Origin: Paraburkholderia sp. BL10I2N1 | GTDB lineage: Bacteria; Pseudomonadota; Gammaproteobacteria; Burkholderiales; Burkholderiaceae | Assembly (NCBI RefSeq): GCF_004361815.1 | Contig: NZ_SNWA01000002.1 | Span: 806,001-870,000, forward strand | DNA: 64,000 bases | Direction of reading: 5' to 3' | Shown: in pieces, positions 19,043 to 27,939 of the stretch | Layout: every line of letters starts with the position of its first letter | How positions within the stretch are numbered: the first letter of the stretch is position 1 | Notes under the pieces: model-generated | Seen by the model: only the letters and a program-made list of their open reading frames with translations | Databases searched by the model: none | What the model was told of the DNA's origin: nothing | Program-made: the position numbers and the translations under genes

Positions 19043-19475
19043 GCGGACTCCTTTTTTGTTAGCTGGATCGGGAATGCAACACCGCTCGCCGGTTTATCCG
19101 GTATGTCGGGTTTTTCAGAAACGGCTCACGGCGATTGGACAGCAGGGTCGTTCGGCAGTGCGGTCAGGGTTCGCGTAGTCTGGGATTCGATGAAATGATG
19201 CCTGCCCCTCGTCTCAACTTTATAGTTCATATCTATGTTCACGCGAGGTATTTGTAGCGGGGTGATTAAATAGTCGCGTGGTCGACATTGCGCCGCAGCA
19301 AGTGTCTGCGCGCGCGAGCACGTCAACATGTGAAATACTCGTTCGAGCCATGGCGCGAACGGTTTGCCACTAACGCGGCTAAACGTCCTGATTGAGTAGC
19401 GTGGAGGATCGAACTACGAGAGGGAGTTGAGGCGGGGCCGCCTCGGGCATCGGCTGCCCTGACACGGGATGGCGT
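19043..19475. other. Upstream region of arcD (433 bases)
   Basis: Contains the arcD promoter side and the 3' end of the kinase gene at 19476. An A+T-rich stretch lies near 19220-19270. I looked for an FNR/ANR box (TTGAT-N4-ATCAA), expected for anaerobic arc genes, and found no good match by eye. Confidence 0.45.
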
Positions 19476-20795
19476 TTAGCGTGGGACTTTCAACGTCAAC
19501 CTGGCTTCCAGCCCGCCGCCGGTCCGGTTGTTCAGTGACAGCGTCGCATCCATGGCAAGGGCGAGTTGCCGCGCAATGGCAAGGCCCAGCCCGGTGCCGC
19601 CAGTATGACGGTTACGCGACGCTTCGAGCCGGTAGAACGGCTCGAATACCGCTTCCAGCGATTCAGCCGGTATGCCCGGCCCTCGATCGAGCACCGAGAT
19701 CGTCACCTGCCCGTCCTGCAATGCGCCCACCACAATCTCGGCCGCCCCTCCGTACTTCAGTGCGTTGTCGACCAGGTTGCCGAGTATGCGGCGCAACGCC
19801 TGGGGACGCGTCACCAGCGAACTGCCGATCCTGCCCTGCAGGGAAACCGGCTGGCCGGCATCGACGTAATCGAAGACGAGGCTGTCGAACAGCGCGTCGG
19901 GATCGATGCGACACGGCACTTCGGCAGCACCGTGCAGGGTCCTGGCATACGTCACGCCTTCCTTTACGAGGGATTCCATTTCCCGCAGGTCCTGCTGCAG
20001 CTTTGCGCTCTGCGCGCTGTCGTCCATGACGTCGACCCGCAGACGCATGCGGGTGATCGGTGTTTGCAGGTCGTGCGAGATCGCCGCCAGGATCTGCATG
20101 CGTTCGGTCATGTACATCGAGATGCGGTCCTGCATTGCGTTGAACGCTCGCGCCGCCAGCGCCACCTCGGACGGCCCGTCTTCCGGCAGGCGGGCCGCCT
20201 TCAGGTCAGGCCCCAGCGTATCGGCCGCCAGCGCCAGGTGGTGCAGCGGCCGGGTCGCCACCCGAACCGCCAGCCAGCAGCATATCGCCAGCACAGCCAG
20301 TTGCACCATCAGCACCAGTGGCAGCCAGCGCGAGAGCGGCGTGCCCGGCATGGGGCGCAGATCGATGGTCAACGGTGTGCCGTCGCTCAGTTTCAGATGA
20401 ACCTGCAGGCGCTCCCGATCGCCAGGAATGGCGTTCACAGTCAACGGGTACTGGGTGCCGATGCCTTCGCCGATCGATTCGGCCACCCGGGCCGACAATC
20501 GCGCATCCGGCGGGTTGCCGGGGATCCCGGGCCCGAGAATGAAGTCGTAGCTGCGCCGCGCCAGCCGTGGCAGCCATTCGGCGCGCTCGACAGGCGGCAG
20601 ATGATCGAGCAGTGCAACCGAACTGGCAACCTCGCGCTCGATGTAACCCATCATCACGTTGGTCATGGACTGGTCGCGTTCGGTCATGGTGAGCCAGAAC
20701 GACAGCCCTTGCGCCAGCGCCAGGCTGACAAAGAGAATCAGGGCCAGCCGCGCGAACAGGGTGCGCGGCCAATGCAGCAACGACCGTGGGTTCAT
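19476..20795 (-). CDS. Two-component sensor histidine kinase (OmpR/EnvZ class)
   Basis: A 439-residue membrane kinase. Membrane helices near 12-33 and 155-178 enclose a periplasmic sensor of about 120 residues. A HAMP domain follows (VATRPLHHLALAADTLG). The phosphoacceptor box is ISHDLQTPITRMRLR (His near 240). The ATPase domain shows the N box (NLVDNALKYG), G1 (DRGPGIP) and G2 (GGTGLGLAIARQLA). It overlaps the upstream response regulator gene by four bases, so the two are translationally coupled. The stimulus is unknown. Confidence 0.93.
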   Translation of the reverse strand: MNPRSLLHWPRTLFARLALILFVSLALAQGLSFWLTMTERDQSMTNVMMGYIEREVASSVALLDHLPPVERAEWLPRLARRSYDFILGPGIPGNPPDARLSARVAESIGEGIGTQYPLTVNAIPGDRERLQVHLKLSDGTPLTIDLRPMPGTPLSRWLPLVLMVQLAVLAICCWLAVRVATRPLHHLALAADTLGPDLKAARLPEDGPSEVALAARAFNAMQDRISMYMTERMQILAAISHDLQTPITRMRLRVDVMDDSAQSAKLQQDLREMESLVKEGVTYARTLHGAAEVPCRIDPDALFDSLVFDYVDAGQPVSLQGRIGSSLVTRPQALRRILGNLVDNALKYGGAAEIVVGALQDGQVTISVLDRGPGIPAESLEAVFEPFYRLEASRNRHTGGTGLGLAIARQLALAMDATLSLNNRTGGGLEARLTLKVPR

Positions 20796-21532
20796 TGAGG
20801 GCCTTCGATCAGCGTCACCGCCGCGGAGAACACATAGCCTTCGCTGCGCAGCGTCTTGATGTAACGCGGTTCGCGCGCAACATCCTGCAGACGCTGGCGC
20901 AGCCGGCTGACCAGCAGGTCGATCGACCGGTCGAACGCATCGGCCTGCCGGCCTTGGGTCAGGTTGAGCAACTGCTCACGCGTCAACACACGTTGCGGAT
21001 TGTCGAGGAACACGCGCAGCAGGCGGTACTCCGCGCCACTTAGCGCGACCATGGTGCCCTCGGCGTCGAGCAGGTGGCGCGCGGTCGTGTCGAGCCGCCA
21101 GTCGCCAAAGGCCAGCATCTGAGCCGTTTCCGTCACCTGCATCCCTGGCGGCAACATGCGGGCGCGGCGTAGCACGGAGCGAATACGCGCCAGCAGTTCC
21201 CGGACGGCGAACGGCTTGGGCAGGTAATCGTCTGCGCCCATTTCCAGGCCGACGATGCGATCCGCCTCCTCGTTGCGGGCAGTCAGCATCACTACCGGCA
21301 CCGAGCGGAACTTGCCGGCACGCAGTTCCCGGCAGAGCACCAGCCCGTCTTCGCCCGGCAACATCAGGTCCAGCACGATCAGGTCGGGCGCGCCGTTCTC
21401 CAGCGCGGCCCGCATCTCGCGGCCGTTGGCGGCGAGCGAAACCCGCATGCCGTTCTTCTCCAGATAGGTTGCGAGCAGTTCGCGAATGCCGCGGTCGTCG
21501 TCGACGATCAGCACGTGATCAACGTTTTCCAT
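20792..21532 (-). CDS. OmpR-family response regulator
   Basis: A 246-residue regulator. The receiver domain (about 4-118) has acidic residues VDDDRG, phosphoacceptor Asp in DLIVLDLMLPG, Thr in VVMLTARNEE and Lys in YLPKPFAVREL. The C-terminal winged helix (about 150-240) has LSGAEYRLLRVFLDNPQRVL and the recognition helix in SIDLLVSRLRQRL. An ATG start at 21532 is chosen; a TTG one codon upstream is possible. It follows a 40-codon ORF by seven bases and overlaps its kinase gene. Confidence 0.93.
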   Translation of the reverse strand: MENVDHVLIVDDDRGIRELLATYLEKNGMRVSLAANGREMRAALENGAPDLIVLDLMLPGEDGLVLCRELRAGKFRSVPVVMLTARNEEADRIVGLEMGADDYLPKPFAVRELLARIRSVLRRARMLPPGMQVTETAQMLAFGDWRLDTTARHLLDAEGTMVALSGAEYRLLRVFLDNPQRVLTREQLLNLTQGRQADAFDRSIDLLVSRLRQRLQDVAREPRYIKTLRSEGYVFSAAVTLIEGPQ

Positions 21533-21539
21533 CAATGGA

Positions 21540-21662
21540 TCATCCTTTCCGGCGTTTCACACACACCCGGCTCGCAACCATCAGCGAACAGTGCACCGGG
21601 TGTGCCATTTCGGCCGCAAACCCGCCCGCGAGGAAGGCGACGATCGCGAATAGTCGCCTCAT
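21540..21662 (-). CDS. 40-residue hydrophobic peptide between GFA gene and two-component system
   Basis: A short ORF whose ATG overlaps the TGA stop of the GFA-family gene (ATGA) and whose stop lies seven bases before the response-regulator start. It encodes MRRLFAIVAFLAGGFAAEMA, one probable membrane segment or signal sequence, then a basic tail ending in CVKRRKG with two cysteines. The ribosome site is GGAG inside the end of the GFA gene. No family is recognised. It may be a coupling leader, a small membrane regulator of the kinase, or a chance ORF. Confidence 0.45.
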   Translation of the reverse strand: MRRLFAIVAFLAGGFAAEMAHPVHCSLMVASRVCVKRRKG

Positions 21663-22030
21663 GCATCCTCCACCACGGAAAGGCTGGCACCATCGGCCAC
21701 GCTGGCTTCGAGCGTATACGGATCGATGCCTTCGAGGCAACCGATGTTGGCGCGCCAGAGCTGCGGGTCCTTGCGAGTCTGGTGGAACGGATAGATGCCG
21801 CAATGCTTGCAGAAATAGTGTTTCGCCACGCGTGTATTGAATTGATAAAGCGTCAGCGCGTCCTCGCCACTCAGAATCTTCAGATCACCCGCGGGGAACG
21901 ACGGAGTCATCAGCGCGCCCTTGCGCCTGCACAGGCTGCAGTTGCAACGCACGGCAGGAACGACCGGGGTACGGACTTCGAATTTGACGGCCCCGCAGTG
22001 ACAGGATCCTTGCAGCAGGTTGGTGGTCAT
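21659..22030 (-). CDS. GFA/CENP-V-family zinc protein
   Basis: A 123-residue protein of the glutathione-dependent formaldehyde-activating (GFA) family. Zinc ligands are seen as GSCHCGAVKF, NCSLCRRKG and YFCKHCGIYP, the normal set of cysteines; then a short C-terminal segment NIGCLEGIDPYTLEA. Start at 22030 behind GGAG. Family members bind zinc and in the name-giving case were proposed to help glutathione react with formaldehyde, but most have no proven activity. It is the first gene of a run with the 40-codon ORF, response regulator and kinase. Confidence 0.88.
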   Translation of the reverse strand: MTTNLLQGSCHCGAVKFEVRTPVVPAVRCNCSLCRRKGALMTPSFPAGDLKILSGEDALTLYQFNTRVAKHYFCKHCGIYPFHQTRKDPQLWRANIGCLEGIDPYTLEASVADGASLSVVEDA

Positions 22031-22182
22031 GTGGCTCTCCAGTTGAACGATGTCTGCTTTATAGCCCAGCTCGCACAGCGATTTGTGTCGCAATGTATCT
22101 GAGGCTTCCCAAGATACAAAACATTGCACCCGGGTCGAATGGCCGACATACACCAGATACGAGCGGGCGTTCCAATGCACCC

Positions 22183-22374
22183 ATGCCAATCGACGGAACG
22201 CCCATCGTGCACAACCTGCTTGAAACGCCCCTCGTCCTGCTGGCCGGCCTGCTCACCATTGCTTCGCCCTGCATCCTCCCGGTGATGCCGATCCTGCTCG
22301 GCACGTCGGTGGACCGGCCCAGCCGCGTGCGGCCCCGGATCGCCGCTTTGTTCCCCTCCCTGAAAGGACTCTGA
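22183..22374 (+). pseudogene. Truncated CcdA/DsbD-type cytochrome c biogenesis membrane protein
   Basis: Starts with ATG at 22183 and encodes the first membrane helix of a CcdA protein with its diagnostic LLAGLLTIASPCILPVMPIL (redox-active Cys-Pro region). After SVDRPSRVRPRIA the match ends abruptly and a stop follows at 22374, two bases before the thioredoxin gene. Full CcdA proteins have six or more membrane helices (about 200+ residues), so most of the gene is gone. CcdA passes electrons from cytoplasmic thioredoxin to periplasmic partners such as the protein encoded next. The deletion appears to have spared the downstream ribosome site. Confidence 0.8.
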
Positions 22375-22375
22375 C

Positions 22376-22933
22376 ATGCTCTCCCGACTCAAAACCCTGG
22401 CCGCCGTGGTTGTCGTTTCCGCGACTGCCGCTGCCGGCGCCATCGCCATCGGAGCCGCCGGCACCACCGCGTTCGCAGCCCCGCTGAAGAACGGCGGACC
22501 CGCACCGGAATTCACCGGCATCGACACGTGGCTCAACAGCGATCCGTTGACCATGCAGCAGTTGCGGGGCAAGGTCGTGCTGGTCGACTTCTGGACCTAC
22601 ACGTGTATTAACTGCATCAATACGCTGCCTTACGTCAAGGGCTGGAATCAGAAATACAAGGACCAGGGGCTCGCCGTAATAGGCGTACACACGCCCGAGT
22701 ACCCGTTCGAGCGCAACACCGACAACGTCAAAACGGCCATCAAGCGCTTCGGCATCGGTTATCCAGTGGCGCAGGACAACCGGTACGCGACGTGGCGCGC
22801 CTATGACAACCAGTACTGGCCGGCTGTCTACCTGATCAACAGGCAGGGACAGGTGGTCTACAGTCACTTCGGCGAGGGCGACTATGCAGAGACCGAGGCG
22901 AAGATCCAGAGCTTGCTGGCGCAGAAGGAATAA
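22376..22933 (+). CDS. Periplasmic thioredoxin-like protein (TlpA/DipZ type)
   Basis: A 185-residue exported protein starting at 22376 behind AAAGGA. It has a hydrophobic N-terminus acting as signal or anchor (about residues 8-37), then a thioredoxin fold: PAPEFTGIDTWLNSD, FWTYTCINCINTLPYVKGW with the redox motif C-I-N-C, and the cis-Pro region NQYWPAVYLIN. The CINC motif and HTPEYPFER are typical of thioredoxin domains fused or paired with CcdA in DipZ proteins. Its CcdA partner directly upstream is truncated, so it may have lost its electron source or use another DsbD. Confidence 0.88.
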   Translation: MLSRLKTLAAVVVVSATAAAGAIAIGAAGTTAFAAPLKNGGPAPEFTGIDTWLNSDPLTMQQLRGKVVLVDFWTYTCINCINTLPYVKGWNQKYKDQGLAVIGVHTPEYPFERNTDNVKTAIKRFGIGYPVAQDNRYATWRAYDNQYWPAVYLINRQGQVVYSHFGEGDYAETEAKIQSLLAQKE

Positions 22934-23107
22934 GGCGGGCTGACGGTGTTGCACGTGAGAGCAACACCACTGTCCGGATGTTTGCCATCGAATAGGTCGC
23001 GCGGGATAACGATGGTTCACGTTATTTCCCGCGGGCATGAACACATCGGACCGACCTGCTCGCCGTACTCCGGCGGCCGGGTTAACACATCAACAGGAGG
23101 AGTAGAA

Positions 23108-24160
23108 ATGTCGGACAAGATCAACGATCGTCGTCGCGGTTTCCTCGGCACTGCCGCCATGGCCCTGGCGGCCGCCCAGTTCGGCATGATCGGCCTTGCA
23201 CAAGCACAATCCAGCACGACGAAACTGGCAGCCGTGCCGCCGATCAAGCCGGGAACCAACACGTCGTTCGGTCCGCTGAAGCAGATCGATGCCGGTCTTC
23301 TGAACGTGGGATACGCCGAGGCTGGCCCAGCCAATGGCCCCGTGGTCATCCTTCTACACGGCTGGCCCTACGACATCCACAGCTACGTCGATGTTGCGCC
23401 TCTGCTGGCGTCAGCCGGCTACCGGGTGATCGTCCCGCATCTGCGCGGCTATGGCACGACGCGTTTTCGTTCGGATACGACAGTCCGGAATGGCCAGCAG
23501 GCGGTCGTCGCGGTCGACATCATCGCGCTCATGGATGCGCTCAGGATCGACAAGGCAATTCTTGGCGGCTATGACTGGGGAGGCCGCACCGCCTGCATCA
23601 TGGCGGCGCTCTGGCCGGAGCGCTGCAAGGCTCTCGTCGCCGTGAGCGGCTATCTGATCGGCAACCAGGAAGCGGGCAAGATACCGCTGCCACCGAAGGC
23701 GGAACACGACTGGTGGTACCAGTTCTACTTCACTACCGAGCGCGGCCGCGCGGGCTACGAAAAGTACCGGCGCGATTTTGCGAAACTCATCTGGCAGCTC
23801 GCTTCGCCGACGTGGCATTTCGACGACGCCACGTTCGATCGCAGCGCAACGGCCTTCGACAATCCGGACCACGTCAGCATCGTGATCCATAACTACCGCT
23901 GGCGACAGAGTCTGGCTGCAGGCGAGCCGCAGTACGACGATCTGGAAAGGCGGCTAGCGGCTGGTCCGGTCATCACCGTGCCCACCATCACCCTTGAAGG
24001 GGATGCGAATGGCGCACCGCATCCGGAACCCGCATCCTACGCCAGGAAATTCTCCGGCAAATACGAGCACCGGCTCATTACCGGCGGCATCGGCCACAAC
24101 CTGCCCCAGGAAGCCCCCCAGGCCTTCGCCCAGGCGATCATTGACGTAGCCAGCCGCTGA
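23108..24160 (+). CDS. Tat-exported alpha/beta hydrolase (epoxide hydrolase/haloalkane dehalogenase-like)
   Basis: A 350-residue protein. Start at 23108 is set by a strong AGGAGGAG site; the frame open from 22946 is not the start. Twin-arginine signal (NDRRRGFLGTAAMALAAAQF) ends near AQAQS. The alpha/beta hydrolase core has the oxyanion motif LLHGWPYDIHSY, the nucleophile elbow GGYDWGGR with Asp as nucleophile (as in epoxide hydrolases and dehalogenases, not Ser), and the late catalytic His in GGIGHNLPQE. Periplasmic location is inferred from the Tat signal. The natural substrate is unknown. Confidence 0.88.
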   Translation: MSDKINDRRRGFLGTAAMALAAAQFGMIGLAQAQSSTTKLAAVPPIKPGTNTSFGPLKQIDAGLLNVGYAEAGPANGPVVILLHGWPYDIHSYVDVAPLLASAGYRVIVPHLRGYGTTRFRSDTTVRNGQQAVVAVDIIALMDALRIDKAILGGYDWGGRTACIMAALWPERCKALVAVSGYLIGNQEAGKIPLPPKAEHDWWYQFYFTTERGRAGYEKYRRDFAKLIWQLASPTWHFDDATFDRSATAFDNPDHVSIVIHNYRWRQSLAAGEPQYDDLERRLAAGPVITVPTITLEGDANGAPHPEPASYARKFSGKYEHRLITGGIGHNLPQEAPQAFAQAIIDVASR

Positions 24161-24262
24161 CCCGGGCGGGACTGGATAGCACGCCGCAAGCCCTTCATCG
24201 GGTGGCCTGCCTTCCAGTCCCCGACTGCAGGTTTCTTTTCAAAGCGCCTTGTTACCGTCGCT

Positions 24263-24285
24263 GTTCCCGGCTTCGCCCGGGAAAC
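24263..24285. terminator. Possible hairpin between convergent genes
   Basis: GTTCCCGG - CTTCGC - CCGGGAAAC, an 8-bp stem with one bulged A, in the 233-base gap between the converging hydrolase and aceE-type genes. Moderately convincing only. Confidence 0.3.
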
Positions 24286-24393
24286 AGAACTTCGCTCGTT
24301 GAGGGTGTCCGTCGCGTCATGGAGTGGCCGGCGGGCCGGACAACCGCACTCATTGTCCTGCCTTAGCCAATCGACGCACGAGTCAAAACGTAT

Positions 24394-27114
24394 TTATCTC
24401 TCCCATGAAGCAGCACCCGGCGATCCGGCTTTGCCATAGCGCCGGCGTGCCACGCCAACCACACCGGCGTCGATCGCGCCGTCATCCGAGAGTGCCTTCA
24501 ACGCGGCAATCACGATCGACGCGCGGTCCACTTCGAAGAACTCGCGCAAAGCCTGACGCGTATCGCTGCGGCCGAAGCCATCGGTGCCAAGCGTCACATA
24601 GCGACGCGGCACATAGGCACGAATCAGTTCAGGGATGGCGCGCACGTAGTCCGTCGCCGCAATCACCGGACCGCTCGACGCTTCGAGCGCCGCGGTCACA
24701 TACGGCACCGGCGCTGATTCGCCGAAACGTGCGAGCCGCTCGGCGGCCATGCCGGCGCGCTGCAACTCGGTGAAACTCGTCACACTCCAGACCGCGGCCT
24801 CGATACCCCAATCGTCCTTGAGCATCTGCTGCGCGGCGATCACCTCGCCGAGGATCGCGCCCGAGCCGAGCAGTTGCACGCGAGCCGCGTCCTTTGTCTC
24901 CGGCTGCAGCGGATAGATGCCCTTGAGAATGCCCTCGCGCAGTGCCTGCGGATCGCCCTGCGGCACCGACGGCTGCGCGTAGTTCTCGTTCATCACCGTG
25001 ACGTAATAAAAGACGTCACGCTGACGTTCGACCATCTCGCGCGCACCCTCGTCGATGATCGCCGCCACCTCATACGCAAACGCTGGATCGTAAGCGCGGC
25101 AATTCGGAATCGTCGAAGCCGCCAGATGACTGCTGCCATCCTGGTGCTGCAGGCCCTCGCCACCGAGCGTCGTCTTGCCGGACGTCGCCCCGATCAGGAA
25201 GCCGCGCGCACGCTGATCGGCGGCCGCCCAGATGAGGTCGCCGATGCGCTGAAAGCCAAACATCGAGTAGTAGATGTAGAACGGCAACATCGGCAGATCG
25301 TGCACGCTGTATGACGTGGCCGCCGCGATCCACGACGACACCGCGCCGGCCTCTGAAATTCCCTCTTCGAGAATCTGCCCCTTGGTATCTTCGCGGTAGT
25401 AGAGCATCGACCCGAGGTCTTCGGGTTCGTACAACTGGCCGAGCGGCGAATAAATCCCGACCTGGCGGAACATGTTGGCCATGCCGAACGTGCGCGCCTC
25501 GTCGGCAACGATCGGCACGACGCGCTGGCCGAGTTCCGCGTCCTTGAGCAGCGCGGTCAGCATGCGTACCAGCGCCATCGTCGTCGACATCTCGCGGCCA
25601 GCCGCTTCCAGCGCGAATTGTCCCCAGGTTTGCAGCGAAGGAACGGTCAGCCCCTTCGATGCGACTCTCCGCCTTCTGGGCAGATAGCCTCCCAAGGCAG
25701 CCCGGCGCGCATGCAGATACTGCATCTCCGGACTGTTCTCCGCTGGCTTGTAAAACTTCACCTGCTCGACGTCCTCATCCGACAGCGGCAAGCGGAAACG
25801 ATCGCGAAACGCCTTCAGGTCGTCGAACCCGAGCTTCTTCTGCTGGTGCGTCGTCATCCTGCCCTGCCCCGTCGTGCCCATGCCGAAGCCCTTCATCGTC
25901 TTGGCGAGAATCACCGTCGGCTGGCCGCGATGGTCGAGCGCCTTCGCGTAAGCCGCGTGCAGCTTGCGCACGTCATGGCCGCCGCGGCGCAGGCGGTTGA
26001 TATCCTCGTCACCCAGTTGCCCGGCGAGCGCCGCGAGGTCGGGATTCTGGCCGAAGAAGCGTTCGCGGTTATAAGCGCCGTCGTTGGCCGAGAAGGTTTG
26101 GAACTGGCCGTCGACCGTATGGGCGAACGCGCGCAGCAATGCGCCGGTGCTGTCGCGGGCAAACAATGCGTCCCAGTCTGAACCCCACACCACCTTGATC
26201 ACGTTCCAGCCCGCGCCGGTGAATTGCGCTTCGAGTTCGTCGATGATGCGACCGTTGCTGCGCACGGGCCCGTCGAGCCGCTGCAGGTTGCAGTTGATCA
26301 CAAACACGAGGTTGTCCAGCCCCTCGCGCGCCGCAAGCGACAGCGCACCGGTCGATTCCGGCTCGTCCATCTCGCCGTCGCCGAAGAAGCCCCACACCTT
26401 GCGGCCCCCGGTCTGGGCAAGGCCGCGGTTCTGCAGATAGCGCATGAAGCGCGCCTGGTAAATCGAGTTGATCGGGCCGATGCCCATCGAGCCGGTCGGG
26501 AATTGCCAGAAGTCCGGCATCAACCACGGATGCGGATATGAACACAACCCGGGTCCGGCAATTTCACGCCGGTAGTGCTGCAGGTGTTCCTCGCTCAGGA
26601 ATCCTTCGAGGAAGGCCCGCGCGTAGACGCCCGGTGACGAATGCGGCTGGAAATACACGAGATCGCCACCGGTGCCCTCACCGGCCGCTGGCGCCGCAGC
26701 GCGAAAGAAATGGTTGAAGCCCACTTCGAACAGATCCGCCGCCGATGCATAGCTCGCGATGTGCCCGCCGAGTTCGCCATATGCCTTGTTCGCGCGCACG
26801 ACCATCGCGAGCGCATTCCAGCGCAGCGCGGCGGCGAGCCGCTCCTCGAGTTCGAGATTGCCTGGATAGCGCGGCTGCTGTTCGAGCGGAATCGTATTCG
26901 TGTAGGGCGTGACGCGGGCGCGCGAAGACTCGACACCGAGCGTCAGTGCGTGCCCGGCCAGACGATCGAACAGATACTGTGCGCGTTCTGTGCCGACATG
27001 AGCGACCACCGCATCGAGCGCCTCCAGCCATTCCGCCGTTTCGTCGGGGTCGCTGTCTTCCCGGCCTCGTCCAAGGCATTGCAGCTGTTTGCTACCGCTG
27101 GATAAATCCGTCAT
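24394..27114 (-). CDS. Pyruvate dehydrogenase E1-type 2-oxoacid dehydrogenase (AceE/MdeB family)
   Basis: A 906-residue homodimeric-type E1 (AceE family, usual length about 890). It uses thiamine diphosphate; the cofactor motif [10 protein letters not shown] ... FVINCNLQ is intact near residue 250. Start at 27114 follows CGGAG. It oxidatively decarboxylates a 2-oxoacid and passes the acyl group to a lipoyl E2. No aceF or lpd is nearby; instead it is divergent from an Lrp-type regulator. This arrangement resembles MdeB/MdeR of methionine catabolism in Pseudomonas, where the substrate is 2-oxobutyrate. The specific substrate here is inference, and the enzyme would need E2 and E3 from elsewhere. 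Confidence 0.88.
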   Translation of the reverse strand: MTDLSSGSKQLQCLGRGREDSDPDETAEWLEALDAVVAHVGTERAQYLFDRLAGHALTLGVESSRARVTPYTNTIPLEQQPRYPGNLELEERLAAALRWNALAMVVRANKAYGELGGHIASYASAADLFEVGFNHFFRAAAPAAGEGTGGDLVYFQPHSSPGVYARAFLEGFLSEEHLQHYRREIAGPGLCSYPHPWLMPDFWQFPTGSMGIGPINSIYQARFMRYLQNRGLAQTGGRKVWGFFGDGEMDEPESTGALSLAAREGLDNLVFVINCNLQRLDGPVRSNGRIIDELEAQFTGAGWNVIKVVWGSDWDALFARDSTGALLRAFAHTVDGQFQTFSANDGAYNRERFFGQNPDLAALAGQLGDEDINRLRRGGHDVRKLHAAYAKALDHRGQPTVILAKTMKGFGMGTTGQGRMTTHQQKKLGFDDLKAFRDRFRLPLSDEDVEQVKFYKPAENSPEMQYLHARRAALGGYLPRRRRVASKGLTVPSLQTWGQFALEAAGREMSTTMALVRMLTALLKDAELGQRVVPIVADEARTFGMANMFRQVGIYSPLGQLYEPEDLGSMLYYREDTKGQILEEGISEAGAVSSWIAAATSYSVHDLPMLPFYIYYSMFGFQRIGDLIWAAADQRARGFLIGATSGKTTLGGEGLQHQDGSSHLAASTIPNCRAYDPAFAYEVAAIIDEGAREMVERQRDVFYYVTVMNENYAQPSVPQGDPQALREGILKGIYPLQPETKDAARVQLLGSGAILGEVIAAQQMLKDDWGIEAAVWSVTSFTELQRAGMAAERLARFGESAPVPYVTAALEASSGPVIAATDYVRAIPELIRAYVPRRYVTLGTDGFGRSDTRQALREFFEVDRASIVIAALKALSDDGAIDAGVVGVARRRYGKAGSPGAASWER

Positions 27115-27262
27115 GGCACAACTCCGGGAGGCGTTCGGTTCATGGATGGCTCGATACATGTTAGCCATCCAGTCGCAAAATATGCCTCTCTTTTACTTGC
27201 GATGCACCACCTCGATAGTGTATTTATTCTGCACAGGCTCCCGTTTCCAGAATATTTCATCT
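27115..27262. promoter_or_regulatory. Divergent promoter region, E1 gene / Lrp regulator
   Basis: 148 bases between two divergent start codons. It is A+T richer than flanking genes and probably holds both promoters and the Lrp operator; no single palindrome stands out by eye. Confidence 0.4.
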
Positions 27263-27790
27263 ATGACCTCGCCACCCAGACGGCTCGATCGCATCGACAT
27301 CGGCATCCTCAGCCAGTTGCAACAGAATGCCCGCATCACTAATTCCGAGCTGGCTCGATCGGTCAACCTGTCGCCGACTCCGTGCTTCAACCGTGTCCGC
27401 GCCCTCGAAAAGCTCGGCTTGTTCAAGCAGCAGGTCACCCTGCTCAATCCCGAACTGCTGGGCCTGAAAATCAACGTGTTTATCCAGGTGAGTCTTGAGA
27501 AGCAGGTCGAGGATGCGCTTCAGCGCTTCGAGCGGGCGATCTCGGAACGTCCGGAGGTGATGGAGTGTTACCTGATGTCGGGCGATGCCGACTACCTGCT
27601 GCGCGTGGTCATGCCGGACATGAAGACGCTGGAGCGATTCATCCTCGAGCGTCTGACGACGATCCCGGGTGTCTCGAACATCCGTTCCAGCTTCGCCCTC
27701 AAGCAGGTGCGTTACAAGACGGCGCTGCCGTTGCCGTCGTCAGGACTGACGCTGGTCGATCCCGACGACATCTCGACGGACTGGAGTTGA
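27263..27790 (+). CDS. Lrp/AsnC-family transcriptional regulator
   Basis: A 175-residue regulator. N-terminal helix-turn-helix ([20 protein letters not shown], then [20 protein letters not shown]) and a C-terminal RAM ligand-binding domain with [20 protein letters not shown] and [16 protein letters not shown]. Start is the ATG at 27263; a longer frame from 27089 has no relation to the family. Such proteins sense amino acids and commonly control the divergent gene, here the E1 dehydrogenase at 24394-27114. Confidence 0.92.
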   Translation: MTSPPRRLDRIDIGILSQLQQNARITNSELARSVNLSPTPCFNRVRALEKLGLFKQQVTLLNPELLGLKINVFIQVSLEKQVEDALQRFERAISERPEVMECYLMSGDADYLLRVVMPDMKTLERFILERLTTIPGVSNIRSSFALKQVRYKTALPLPSSGLTLVDPDDISTDWS

Positions 27791-27939
27791 AGGCTCAGAG
27801 AATGTAGCCGACGCCTGCTTTTCTAAAACGGATCGGCCTGCCTTCCAGGTCGACGCGCCAGGCGGCGCCTACGACATCCACCATTCGATTGCGCGGGCAC
27901 GTCCTGTCATCAGCCAGCAGGACGGCCAGCCCGCGTACC

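Noticed and set aside
19043..19475. FNR/ANR box upstream of arcD
   Set aside because: Expected from biology of arginine fermentation, but no site close to TTGAT-N4-ATCAA was found by eye.
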